Positions 1-6,549 of a DNA stretch of 7,326 nucleotides are shown here, piece after piece. The position numbers were made by a program, and so were the translations under genes. The stretch is from Chloroflexota bacterium (lineage in GTDB: Bacteria > Chloroflexota > Limnocylindria > Limnocylindrales > CSP1-4): contig JAKAMV010000513.1 of the NCBI GenBank assembly GCA_021812735.1, positions 1 through 7,326 of the forward strand. Direction: 5' to 3'. The first letter of the stretch is position 1, and each line of letters starts with the position of its first letter. Under the pieces are notes generated by a model. The model searched no databases, was not told the DNA's origin, and saw only the letters and a list, made by a program, of their open reading frames with translations.

Positions 1-2321
1 CCCAGCGGCGGGTCCGCCGGCTCCTCGACGCGCTCGACGACCCGCTGGTCACGCCCGACGAGGACGCCGACGTGCGCCGCCGCCTGCGCGAGGAGATCTC
101 GCTGCTCTGGCACACGGCCGACCTGCGGACCGTGCGACCGTCACCGCTCGACGAGGTTCGCTCGGCCCTCGCGATCTTCGACGATGTCCTGTTCACGAGC
201 GTGCCGCGGTTCCATCGCGCTGCCGACCGCGCGCTCGACCCGGCCCCGGGCACGCCCGCGCCCCCCGACGCGATCGCGGGCGACGCCGGGCGCACCGGCA
301 CCCGTCCCGCAGGGCTGCGAACCATCCTGCGCTTCGGCTCGTGGATCGGGGCGGACCGCGACGGGCACCCGGGGGTCACGGCCGAGGTCACCCTCCAGGC
401 TGCACGCCTGCAGGTCGACCACCTCCTGCGGGGCTACGAGGCTGTGGCGACGCGCCTCTCGTGGACGCTCGCCGCGCGCGTGCCGGCGGACCGGCTGGAC
501 CGGGCGCTGGAGAGCCAGCTCGCCCGCGACGCCGAGGAGCTGCCGGAGGTGGTGCGCCAGCTGCGGCAGCGCTTCCCCGACGAGCCGTACCGGCTTCGCA
601 TGGGCACCATCGCGGAGCGGCTGCGCCGGACGAGGGCGGCCCTCACCGGCGAGACGGCACCGCGGGCCGGCGCCTATACCGACGCCGCGGCGCTCGATGC
701 AGAGCTGGCCGTGCTGGCCGACGCTCTTGCCGCCGACGGTCTCGGCCGCGTGGCGTGGGGCGAGATCGCCGACCTCCGCTGGCAGCTGGCGACCTTCGGC
801 TTCCACCTCGCCTCGCTCGAGGTCCGCCAGCACGCCGACGTTCACCGCGCCCTCGAGGCCGCCCTGGATAGCGGTGTGATGCCGGACACCGAGGTGGCGC
901 CCGGCGTGCCCGCCGAGGAGGCCCTCGCGACATTCAGGGCGATGGCCCGCCTGCAGGCGCGGATGGGCGTCGAGGCGTGTCGCCGCTACGTGATCTCCTT
1001 CACGACCAGTCCCGACGACGTGCGCCGAGTCCTGGACCTGGCGCGCCGGGCGGCGGAGCCGACTCCGTTCGGCGCGCCCGCGCCGACGCTGGCGGACCTC
1101 CCGGCGCTTGTCCCGGTGCTGGACGTCGTGCCCCTCCTGGAATCGGCCGAAGCGCTCGAGGGCGCCGGCCGGCTGCTCGACGACCTCCTCGCCGACCCCG
1201 TCTACCGCGAGCACCTGCGGACGCGGGGCGATGCCCAAGAGGTGATGCTCGGCTACTCCGACTCCTCCAAGGAGAGCGGCTTCCTGGCGGCCAACTGGCA
1301 GCTCTACCAGGCGCAGGGGGCGCTCGTGGATGTCGCCCGCCGCCACGGCGTCACGCTGACGCTGTTCCACGGCCGGGGCGGCGCCATCGGCCGCGGCGGC
1401 GGTCCTGCCAACCGAGCCATCCTCGCCCAGGCCCCGGGCTCGGTGGACGGCCGCCTCAAATTCACGGAGCAAGGCGAGGTGATCGCGGCCCGCTACGCGG
1501 ACCCGGCCATCGCGCAGCGTCACCTCGAGCAGGTCACGGCGGCGGTGCTGCTCGCCTCCACGCCCGAGCACGAGCGGGCGATGGCGGCGGCCGCAGGGCG
1601 GGGCGCGACGACGATGGCTGAGCTGGCGGCGATCTCGCGGGCTGCCTACCGCGCCCTCCTCGAGATGCCAGGGTTCCCGGCGTTCTTCCAGGCGGTCACC
1701 CCGATCGACCTCATCGCCGGCCTGGGCCTCGGGTCGCGGCCATCCGCCCGTCCGCGCGACGACGGGCCTGGATCCCCGGGCGGGGACCTCGCCTCGCTGC
1801 GGGCTATTCCGTGGGTGTTCGCCTGGTCGCAGGCGCGGGCCAACCTGCCGGGCTGGTACGGCCTCGGCACGGCGCTCGAGGCCGTGACGGCCCGAGGCGG
1901 CCGCGAGATCCTGGACCACCTCATGGACGTCTACCGCAGCTGGCCGTTCTTCCGCACGGTGCTCGACAACGCCGAGCTCTCGTTGGCCAAGACCGACATC
2001 GGCACGTTCGGGCGGTTCGCCGACCTGGCGGCCGGCCCGGAGGCGACCGCGATCCGCGCCATGATCGAGGCGGAGCACGGGCGGTCGATGCGGCTGCTCA
2101 GCCAGGTCACTGGACGCGACCGGCTGCTCTCGGACCACCCGTCGCTCGCCCGGGCCATCGAGCTGCGGAACCCCTATGTGGACGCCCTGTCCGCGCTCCA
2201 GGTGGAGTTGCTGGGTCGGCTGCGCCGCGGCCGCCTCGAACCGGCCGAGGCGGCCGCCCTTCGCTCGGTGATCGGCGCCACTATCAACGGCGTGGCTGCG
2301 GGCCTCCAGAACACGGGCTGA
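1..2321 (+). CDS. ppc: Phosphoenolpyruvate carboxylase, 5'-truncated by the window edge
   Basis: Cytosolic enzyme that adds bicarbonate to phosphoenolpyruvate to give oxaloacetate and phosphate, refilling the TCA cycle. The frame is open from base 3, so the true start lies upstream. About 772 residues are visible. Alignment from memory to E. coli PEPC (883 aa) puts the first tryptophan of the SLLWHTADLR segment near E. coli residue 185, so about 150 residues are missing, including the VxTAHPTE catalytic-histidine motif. Visible family motifs in order are FGSWIGADRDGHPGVT, GYSDSSKESG, FHGRGGAIGRGGGPA, FTEQGEVI, AIPWVFAWSQ and the invariant C-terminal NTG. Counterparts of the four E. coli aspartate-inhibitor ligands are present: Arg587 (codon 1392-1394), Lys773 (1989-1991), Arg832 (2166-2168) and Asn881 (2310-2312). 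Feedback inhibition by aspartate or malate is therefore likely, by inference. The C-terminus is intact and nothing looks broken. Identity is near certain. Confidence 0.97.
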   Translation, partial: QRRVRRLLDALDDPLVTPDEDADVRRRLREEISLLWHTADLRTVRPSPLDEVRSALAIFDDVLFTSVPRFHRAADRALDPAPGTPAPPDAIAGDAGRTGTRPAGLRTILRFGSWIGADRDGHPGVTAEVTLQAARLQVDHLLRGYEAVATRLSWTLAARVPADRLDRALESQLARDAEELPEVVRQLRQRFPDEPYRLRMGTIAERLRRTRAALTGETAPRAGAYTDAAALDAELAVLADALAADGLGRVAWGEIADLRWQLATFGFHLASLEVRQHADVHRALEAALDSGVMPDTEVAPGVPAEEALATFRAMARLQARMGVEACRRYVISFTTSPDDVRRVLDLARRAAEPTPFGAPAPTLADLPALVPVLDVVPLLESAEALEGAGRLLDDLLADPVYREHLRTRGDAQEVMLGYSDSSKESGFLAANWQLYQAQGALVDVARRHGVTLTLFHGRGGAIGRGGGPANRAILAQAPGSVDGRLKFTEQGEVIAARYADPAIAQRHLEQVTAAVLLASTPEHERAMAAAAGRGATTMAELAAISRAAYRALLEMPGFPAFFQAVTPIDLIAGLGLGSRPSARPRDDGPGSPGGDLASLRAIPWVFAWSQARANLPGWYGLGTALEAVTARGGREILDHLMDVYRSWPFFRTVLDNAELSLAKTDIGTFGRFADLAAGPEATAIRAMIEAEHGRSMRLLSQVTGRDRLLSDHPSLARAIELRNPYVDALSALQVELLGRLRRGRLEPAEAAALRSVIGATINGVAAGLQNTG

Positions 2322-2364
2322 CGCGCCTCGAGCCCGCACGGCACACGGCGGCAGGGCACCATGT

Positions 2365-2388
2365 CCGGGGGCCGCTGTCGGCACCCGG
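2365..2388 (+). terminator. GC-rich hairpin between ppc and the dehydrogenase gene
   Basis: CCGGG (2365-2369) pairs with CCCGG (2384-2388), and inside it GCCG (2371-2374) pairs with CGGC (2379-2382) around a CTGT loop. One G/A mismatch separates the two stems. It starts 43 bp after the ppc stop and ends 5 bp before the Shine-Dalgarno sequence of the next gene. No T-tract follows, so it is not a classical intrinsic terminator. It could be a terminator of the kind seen in GC-rich bacteria, or a leader hairpin of the downstream mRNA. The pairing is read directly from the sequence; its role is inferred. Confidence 0.35.
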
Positions 2389-2393
2389 TCAAT

Positions 2394-2399
2394 GGGAGG
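2394..2399 (+). promoter_or_regulatory. Shine-Dalgarno sequence that sets the dehydrogenase start
   Basis: GGGAGG lies 4 bases before the ATG at 2404-2406. An in-frame ATG at 2392 would overlap this motif and has no comparable purine run before it, so 2404 is the better start. Confidence 0.6.
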
Positions 2400-2403
2400 C
2401 GGC

Positions 2404-3516
2404 ATGCGGGAGATCACCGGCGCGGTCATCGAGAGCTCGGGCATGCCCGTCTCCATCGAGTCGCTCCAGCTCGACGACCCTCGCCCGGGCGAGGTGCTCG
2501 TCCGCATGGCGAGCGCGGGCGTCTGCCACTCGGACCTCCACGTCCGGGACGGCGACTGGGAACGGCGGGGCCCCGTCGTCATGGGCCACGAGGGGGCTGG
2601 CATGGTGGAGGCCGTGGGCGACGGCGTGGACCCCACCCTCGTCGGGCGCGGCGTGGCGCTCAACTGGCTGGCGCCCTGCCTGCGCTGCCGCGAGTGCCAG
2701 CGCGGACGCCAGTGGCTGTGCCAGGGATCCCCCTCGTACCGCCACGCCGGCGTCGACGGCACCCCCCGCGTGTCCCGCCGCGACGGCTCGCCCGTCCTCT
2801 CGTACCTGTCCATCGGCACGATGTCCACCGCCCAGGTCGTGCCCGTGACCGCGGTGGTGCCGATGCCGGCGGGCGTGCCGCCCGAGGTGGCCGCGCTGAT
2901 CGGCTGCGGCGTGTCGACCGGTGTCGGGGCCGTGGTCAAGACGGCGGAGGTGCGTCCGGGCGACACGGTCGCCGTCATCGGCCTCGGCGGCGTGGGACTC
3001 TCGTGCGTCATGGGAGCCGTCCTCGCGGGCGCGGAGCGGATCGTCGCGGTGGACGTGAACCCGGACAAGATCGCGCTCGCCGCCGCGATCGGCGCCACGC
3101 ACCCCGTCCAGGCGGACCCGGCCGACGGCGACGCGACGGTTGACGGCATCCGCGCGGCCGCGGGCCGCGGCGGGCCCGACTTCGTGTTCGAGGCCATCGG
3201 GAACCCGGTGACGATCGCGCAGGCGGTCGCCGCCCTCCCTCCCGGGGGCTCGGCCGTCCTCGTGGGGCTGACCCGCTTCGGCCAGCGGGCCTCGTTCGAG
3301 GCGTTCCCGTTCGTCGACGGCGGCCGCCGGATCCTCGGCTCCAACTACGGGTCGGCCGTCGCCTCGGTCGACTTCCCGCGGTACGCCGAGGCCTACCTCG
3401 CGGACCGGCTGCCGATCGACCGCCTGATCGACCGCCGCCTCGCGCTGACCGAGGTCGAGGATGCGTTCGACCGGCTCCGGGCCGGGACCGCTGCGCGCCA
3501 GATGATCATGTTCTGA
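2404..3516 (+). CDS. Zinc-dependent medium-chain alcohol dehydrogenase, class III-like
   Basis: A 370-residue cytosolic NAD-linked oxidoreductase of the zinc MDR family, of typical length. Catalytic zinc ligands are Cys41 (GVCHSDLH), His62 (MGHEGAG) and Cys168 (GCGVSTG). The structural zinc site is complete: Cys92, Cys95, Cys98 and Cys106 (CLRCRECQRGRQWLC). The Rossmann motif GLGGVG is at 193-198, and Asp217 (AVDVN) at the end of the next strand indicates NAD rather than NADP. The segment ALNWLAPC followed by the structural zinc site resembles S-(hydroxymethyl)mycothiol dehydrogenases and class III (glutathione-dependent formaldehyde) dehydrogenases. Oxidation of formaldehyde-thiol adducts is possible, but the substrate cannot be read from the sequence. 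It lies 82 bp after ppc on the same strand, with a hairpin between, so co-transcription is uncertain. I see no clear promoter. Family is very sure, substrate is not. Confidence 0.93.
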   Translation: MREITGAVIESSGMPVSIESLQLDDPRPGEVLVRMASAGVCHSDLHVRDGDWERRGPVVMGHEGAGMVEAVGDGVDPTLVGRGVALNWLAPCLRCRECQRGRQWLCQGSPSYRHAGVDGTPRVSRRDGSPVLSYLSIGTMSTAQVVPVTAVVPMPAGVPPEVAALIGCGVSTGVGAVVKTAEVRPGDTVAVIGLGGVGLSCVMGAVLAGAERIVAVDVNPDKIALAAAIGATHPVQADPADGDATVDGIRAAAGRGGPDFVFEAIGNPVTIAQAVAALPPGGSAVLVGLTRFGQRASFEAFPFVDGGRRILGSNYGSAVASVDFPRYAEAYLADRLPIDRLIDRRLALTEVEDAFDRLRAGTAARQMIMF

Positions 3517-3530
3517 AGGCGCGTCGACCG

Positions 3531-3564
3531 AGCCGGCCCCGGCCGCCGGGTCGTGGGTCCGGCT
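3531..3564. terminator. GC-rich hairpin in the convergent gap
   Basis: AGCCGG (3531-3536) pairs with CCGGCT (3559-3564), and inside it CCCGG (3538-3542) pairs with CCGGG (3546-3550) around a CCG loop. An unpaired 8-base stretch (3551-3558) lies on the 3' side. It fills most of the 46-bp gap between two converging genes and its right edge touches the stop codon of the peptidase gene. A shared bidirectional terminator fits the position, but neither strand has a T-tract, so this is tentative. Confidence 0.35.
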
Positions 3565-5515
3565 ACGGGACGCTGATCGTCCGCTGCGCGAGCACGCCGT
3601 GGTCGTCGCCCTGGGCGTAGAGGGCCACCGTGTAGGTGAGCCCCGAGCCGAGGCAGCCCACGTCGAGGGAGCCCGACGGCGCCGGGCCCGAGGCCTCCAC
3701 GACGCCGCCGACGCCACCCTGGCCCCCCTCCGGATAGGCGCGGACGATGATCCCGGTGACGTCGAGGCCGGACAGCGCATAGGCGACCTTCGCCGTGGTG
3801 CAGGCCGGTGGGGCGAGGTTCAGCTGCGGGACGAGGCAGAACGGGATGCCGTTGAACGTGCCCGTGCTCGAGCAGGCCGAGCCGGCCGACGGGAGCGGCA
3901 GGATCGGGGGCACATAGGCTCCCTGCGCCATGTGGAGATAGGGCGAGAGGCCCGCGCCCAGGGCCAGGCTGGGCGACGGGGCGGAGCCCACGGTGACGTC
4001 GAACTGCGCGACGCCGGCGCCGGTCGTGAACGATCCAAGCGGGCTGACTGCGGTGAACAGGCCGCTGCCGGCGACCACTTGGAAGCGGTACTCAGTGGCG
4101 GCCTGGACGTCGAGGCGGGCGACGATGACGCTCTTGCCGTTGATCTGGACCGTGGTCATCGCCGATGCCGACTGGACCACCGCCGGGCTGCCGGTGGCGG
4201 TCCAGAAGCGGACATCCGAGCTGGCGGAGGGGTTCACCGTGTAGCCCACGATGGCCATGTCCGATGACGGGGAGTCCACGAACAGCACGTCGATCGCGGG
4301 CCCCGGCGGCGGCAACGGGCCCGGGACCACCTTGAGCGTGACCGTGGCCGGCAGGCCGGCAGGGCAGCCCGGCGGCTTCGGGGACAGCACGCACAGGTCG
4401 AAGACCGGGATGACCTTCGCACCCGCCTGCGAGGCGCCCGTCACGGTCTGGATCAGCCCGAGGTGGACCGGGATGTTGCCCGACAGGATCGGGTTGAAGG
4501 AGAACACGGGACCGGGCAGCGTCGAGCCGGACGGCGACACGGACGGCGACGCGGATGCCTCGGCCGAGGCGGGCGCCGAGGGTGCGGGCGGGAGCGATTC
4601 GCCCGGGGCTGGGGCCGGCGGGTCGGGCGGCATCGGCAGCACGTCCGGGTTGACCACCGCGGGCGGCGTGCCGCCGGGCGGATACGCCCACATCGCCGAC
4701 GCGCGGTCGGTGCCGGTGAACGCGGTCAGGAACTGGTCCACGGCCGATGCGGGCCACCAGTCGCCCTCGTATCCCGCCCACGGCCGCCCGAGCGGGTCGA
4801 TGACGTAGTACGCCTCGGGGGTCTTCGTGGCGGCATTCCCCGGGTAGTAGCCGTCGAGGTAGATGGCGTGGCCGCCGGTGAAGTCCTTCTGGAGGCGCAG
4901 CGACGGCGGGACGGCGGCGTACACGCCCTGGGCCACCGCCCCGTAGCCGGCCTTCAACAGCGCCTTGAGCGACGACAGGCTGACCAGCCCGTAGTCGTAG
5001 CTGACCCCATAGCCGTGCCACAGCGCCTGGGCGAGGTCGTTGAGGCTCGTGCCGCCCGCCTGCTTGGCCTGGAGCGAGCGCAGCGTGGAGCCGTCAGTGA
5101 CGATGCCGGTCGCGAGCCGGGCCAGCATCGCGCCGGAGGCCATCGTGCAGTTGTAGCTCTGGAGGGGCCCACCGTCGAACTGGGAGATCGGCGTGACCCG
5201 CGGGAAGCCCGTCGGGTTGACCCACTTGACGGGCTGGGCCCCGATGAGCTGCTGGGCCACCGCCTGCAGCTCCGCGGGGCTGAGGGTCGGGAGCGGGGCC
5301 GGGGTGCCGGCGGGCGCCTCGTTGAACGCGACCGGCACGTTGGTCCCCGAGGGCGTCTCGGGGCCGGCCAGCAGGTACGCGGGCGCCTCGCTCACCGACG
5401 AGACGGGGGCGTTGTTCGCCGTGGCGTTGACGAGGACCGAGGCGACGAACGCGCTGAGCAGCGCTGAGACGGCGAACAGGATGAGCCTCGGCAGGAGCGA
5501 TGCGATCCGGCTCAT
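3563..5515 (-). CDS. Exported C39-like cysteine peptidase with fibronectin-III-like region
   Basis: A 650-residue exported protein, numbered from the ATG at 5515. A basic then hydrophobic N-terminus (residues 3-30) is a signal peptide or membrane anchor, with no lipobox. Residues ~95-270 resemble the Peptidase_C39_2 papain-like fold: Gln112 (SQFDGG, oxyanion-hole position), nucleophile Cys123 (YNCTMASGAML), His216 (GGHAIYLDGYY) and Asp240 (YYVIDPLG), so the triad is complete. A Pro/Ala/Ser linker (~290-335) follows, then a fibronectin-III-like beta region (~405-500) and an unrecognised C-terminal region. Six further cysteines (375, 384, 548, 560, 572, 621) could form three disulfides outside the cell. 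No ABC transporter domain is attached, so this is not a bacteriocin exporter. The ATG overlaps the upstream stop as TGATG; a GTG at 5518 is an alternative start. No Shine-Dalgarno is visible, so translational coupling is likely. The substrate is unknown. Confidence 0.85.
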   Translation of the reverse strand: MSRIASLLPRLILFAVSALLSAFVASVLVNATANNAPVSSVSEAPAYLLAGPETPSGTNVPVAFNEAPAGTPAPLPTLSPAELQAVAQQLIGAQPVKWVNPTGFPRVTPISQFDGGPLQSYNCTMASGAMLARLATGIVTDGSTLRSLQAKQAGGTSLNDLAQALWHGYGVSYDYGLVSLSSLKALLKAGYGAVAQGVYAAVPPSLRLQKDFTGGHAIYLDGYYPGNAATKTPEAYYVIDPLGRPWAGYEGDWWPASAVDQFLTAFTGTDRASAMWAYPPGGTPPAVVNPDVLPMPPDPPAPAPGESLPPAPSAPASAEASASPSVSPSGSTLPGPVFSFNPILSGNIPVHLGLIQTVTGASQAGAKVIPVFDLCVLSPKPPGCPAGLPATVTLKVVPGPLPPPGPAIDVLFVDSPSSDMAIVGYTVNPSASSDVRFWTATGSPAVVQSASAMTTVQINGKSVIVARLDVQAATEYRFQVVAGSGLFTAVSPLGSFTTGAGVAQFDVTVGSAPSPSLALGAGLSPYLHMAQGAYVPPILPLPSAGSACSSTGTFNGIPFCLVPQLNLAPPACTTAKVAYALSGLDVTGIIVRAYPEGGQGGVGGVVEASGPAPSGSLDVGCLGSGLTYTVALYAQGDDHGVLAQRTISVP

Positions 5516-6468
5516 CACTGGCAGGCCACTACGGCGACGCTGGCCGTGCCGGACGTGGCGGTCAGTCCCGCCCCATTCTGGGCCGTGACGGTCATCGCGA
5601 TCCGCCCGGGCTGCGCCTGGAGCTGCTTGGCGTCGATCGCCGCCGTGAACAGCGACCCGCTCTCCGACATGTTCACCGACGCCTTGACGAGGGCGCCAGC
5701 GGGGTTGACGTAGGCGTAGTTAAGGACCACCGACGCGATGCCCGACTCCGGGTCCGAGGCCGCCACGACCACCCTCGTCAAGGTCGGGAGGCATCGGGTC
5801 GTGCCGTAGTCGGAGATGGTCGACGGGAAGCCCGCTGGCGTGTTGACGCTGGGTGGCGTCGTATCCGGGGTCGGGGTGGGCTTGGGCGTGGGTTTCGGCG
5901 TGGGCTTGGGGGTGGGCTTCGGTGTCGGCTTGGGGGTGGCCGAGGGGGTCGCCTTGGGCGTCGCCCCCGGGGTGGCCGACGGGCTTGACGGCGGGGTCGG
6001 GCTCGGCGAGGGCGCCGACGTCGGACCCGGCGACGGCGTCGCGTTGATGATGGCCGTCAGCGATGCCGCGGGAACGACCGCCGGCGTCGGCGCGCCGGCC
6101 TCCGCGGCGCAGGTCGCGATGGGCAGCGTGTCGATCGAGCCGTCCACCGTGAGCGGGCCGGCCTCGACCCATCCCTCGGTCAGGGCCGGCTCTGGAAGGT
6201 GGATGCGGAGCCACGAATCATCAGCCAGCCGTCCCGTGACGAGCAGCTGCTGCCCGCCCGCCACCGTGGCCAGCGGCGGTCCCTGGTCCGGGCAGGCGTA
6301 GACGGGCACCGAGTCTGTCGGCGCGGCTGTGCCGCCCGTCTGGAGCGTGGAGACGGCCGCACCGCCAGCACCGCCGACCACGATCCCCGCGATGAGGACG
6401 ACCGCTGCCGTCTGCGGCCCTCCAAGGGCCGCGATGCCGCGCGACAGTGCGGAGCCGATGGCGCTCAC
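5515..6468 (-). CDS. Membrane-anchored SH3-like / Ig-like protein with Thr-Pro-Lys-Pro spacer
   Basis: A 317-residue protein with four visible parts. A hydrophobic segment at ~20-39 is a signal anchor. An SH3b-like domain spans ~53-110 (VYACPDQG, SWLRIHLP, EGWVEAGPL), with Cys59 and Cys120 possibly paired. A Pro/Ser/Thr linker at ~125-205 contains five TPKP units. A beta-rich Ig-like domain spans ~205-317 (DTTPPS entry, SDPESGIASVVLNY), with Cys226 and the near-terminal Cys316 probably bridged. Bacterial SH3 domains often bind peptidoglycan or peptide ligands, so a cell-wall-facing role is inferred; no catalytic motif is seen. The start is GTG, chosen because AGGGG lies 4 bases before it. The stop overlaps the start of the peptidase gene, so the two proteins are probably made together. 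The domain layout is seen directly; the family name and function are not established. Confidence 0.85.
   Translation of the reverse strand: MSAIGSALSRGIAALGGPQTAAVVLIAGIVVGGAGGAAVSTLQTGGTAAPTDSVPVYACPDQGPPLATVAGGQQLLVTGRLADDSWLRIHLPEPALTEGWVEAGPLTVDGSIDTLPIATCAAEAGAPTPAVVPAASLTAIINATPSPGPTSAPSPSPTPPSSPSATPGATPKATPSATPKPTPKPTPKPTPKPTPKPTPTPDTTPPSVNTPAGFPSTISDYGTTRCLPTLTRVVVAASDPESGIASVVLNYAYVNPAGALVKASVNMSESGSLFTAAIDAKQLQAQPGRIAMTVTAQNGAGLTATSGTASVAVVACQ
5878..5937 (-). repeat. Five 12-bp units coding for TPKP
   Basis: Five consecutive units encode residues 178-197 of the SH3-like/Ig-like protein as exact TPKP repeats. A looser TPxA/TPxP pattern extends on the upstream-coding side to about 5970. 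The DNA units differ at synonymous positions (on the plus strand, ggg/cgg for Pro, ctt/ttt for Lys, cgt/ggt/tgt for Thr), so the protein repeat is more regular than the DNA. It is probably a rigid extended spacer that holds the Ig-like domain away from the membrane. Confidence 0.9.
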
Positions 6469-6472
6469 CGGT

Positions 6473-6477
6473 CCCCT
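6473..6477 (-). promoter_or_regulatory. Shine-Dalgarno sequence that sets the GTG start at 6468
   Basis: On the minus strand AGGGG, within GAGAGGGG, ends 4 bases before the GTG at 6466-6468. This supports the GTG as the real start of the SH3-like/Ig-like gene. Confidence 0.6.
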
Positions 6478-6549
6478 CTCACCTCGGGACGCTGGGAAGC
6501 GACACCGAGAGCATACGACGCGGGTCCAGACGCTCGACCGGCCACGCGC

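Noticed and set aside
141..3344. Very long minus-strand open frame (over 1000 codons) opposite ppc and the dehydrogenase
   Set aside because: It lies antisense to two genes with clear family motifs, spans the gap between them, and its translation is Arg/Gly/Ala/Pro-rich without recognisable domains. Long stop-free antisense frames are expected in GC-rich DNA.
2389..3780. Minus-strand open frame spanning the dehydrogenase and the convergent gap
   Set aside because: It is antisense to the dehydrogenase and runs into the peptidase gene in another frame, with no domain and shadow-type composition.
4463..5467. Plus-strand open frame of over 300 codons inside the peptidase gene
   Set aside because: It is an antisense shadow of a gene with signal sequence and catalytic triad, and its Arg/Gly-rich product has no recognisable fold.
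3563..5515. C39 bacteriocin-processing transporter
   Set aside because: There is no ABC transporter membrane or ATPase domain. The peptidase domain follows a signal sequence and is joined to a fibronectin-like region, so it acts outside the cell.
5816..6301. Plus-strand frame encoding a Val-Gly-Leu-Gly repeat protein
   Set aside because: The repeat is the complement of the TPKP codons of the real minus-strand gene, not an independent glycine-rich protein.
6510..6540. TATGCT on the minus strand (6510-6515) as a -10 box for the SH3-like/Ig-like gene
   Set aside because: The position about 41 bases before the GTG is reasonable, but no acceptable -35 hexamer lies 16-18 bases upstream, so a promoter cannot be supported.
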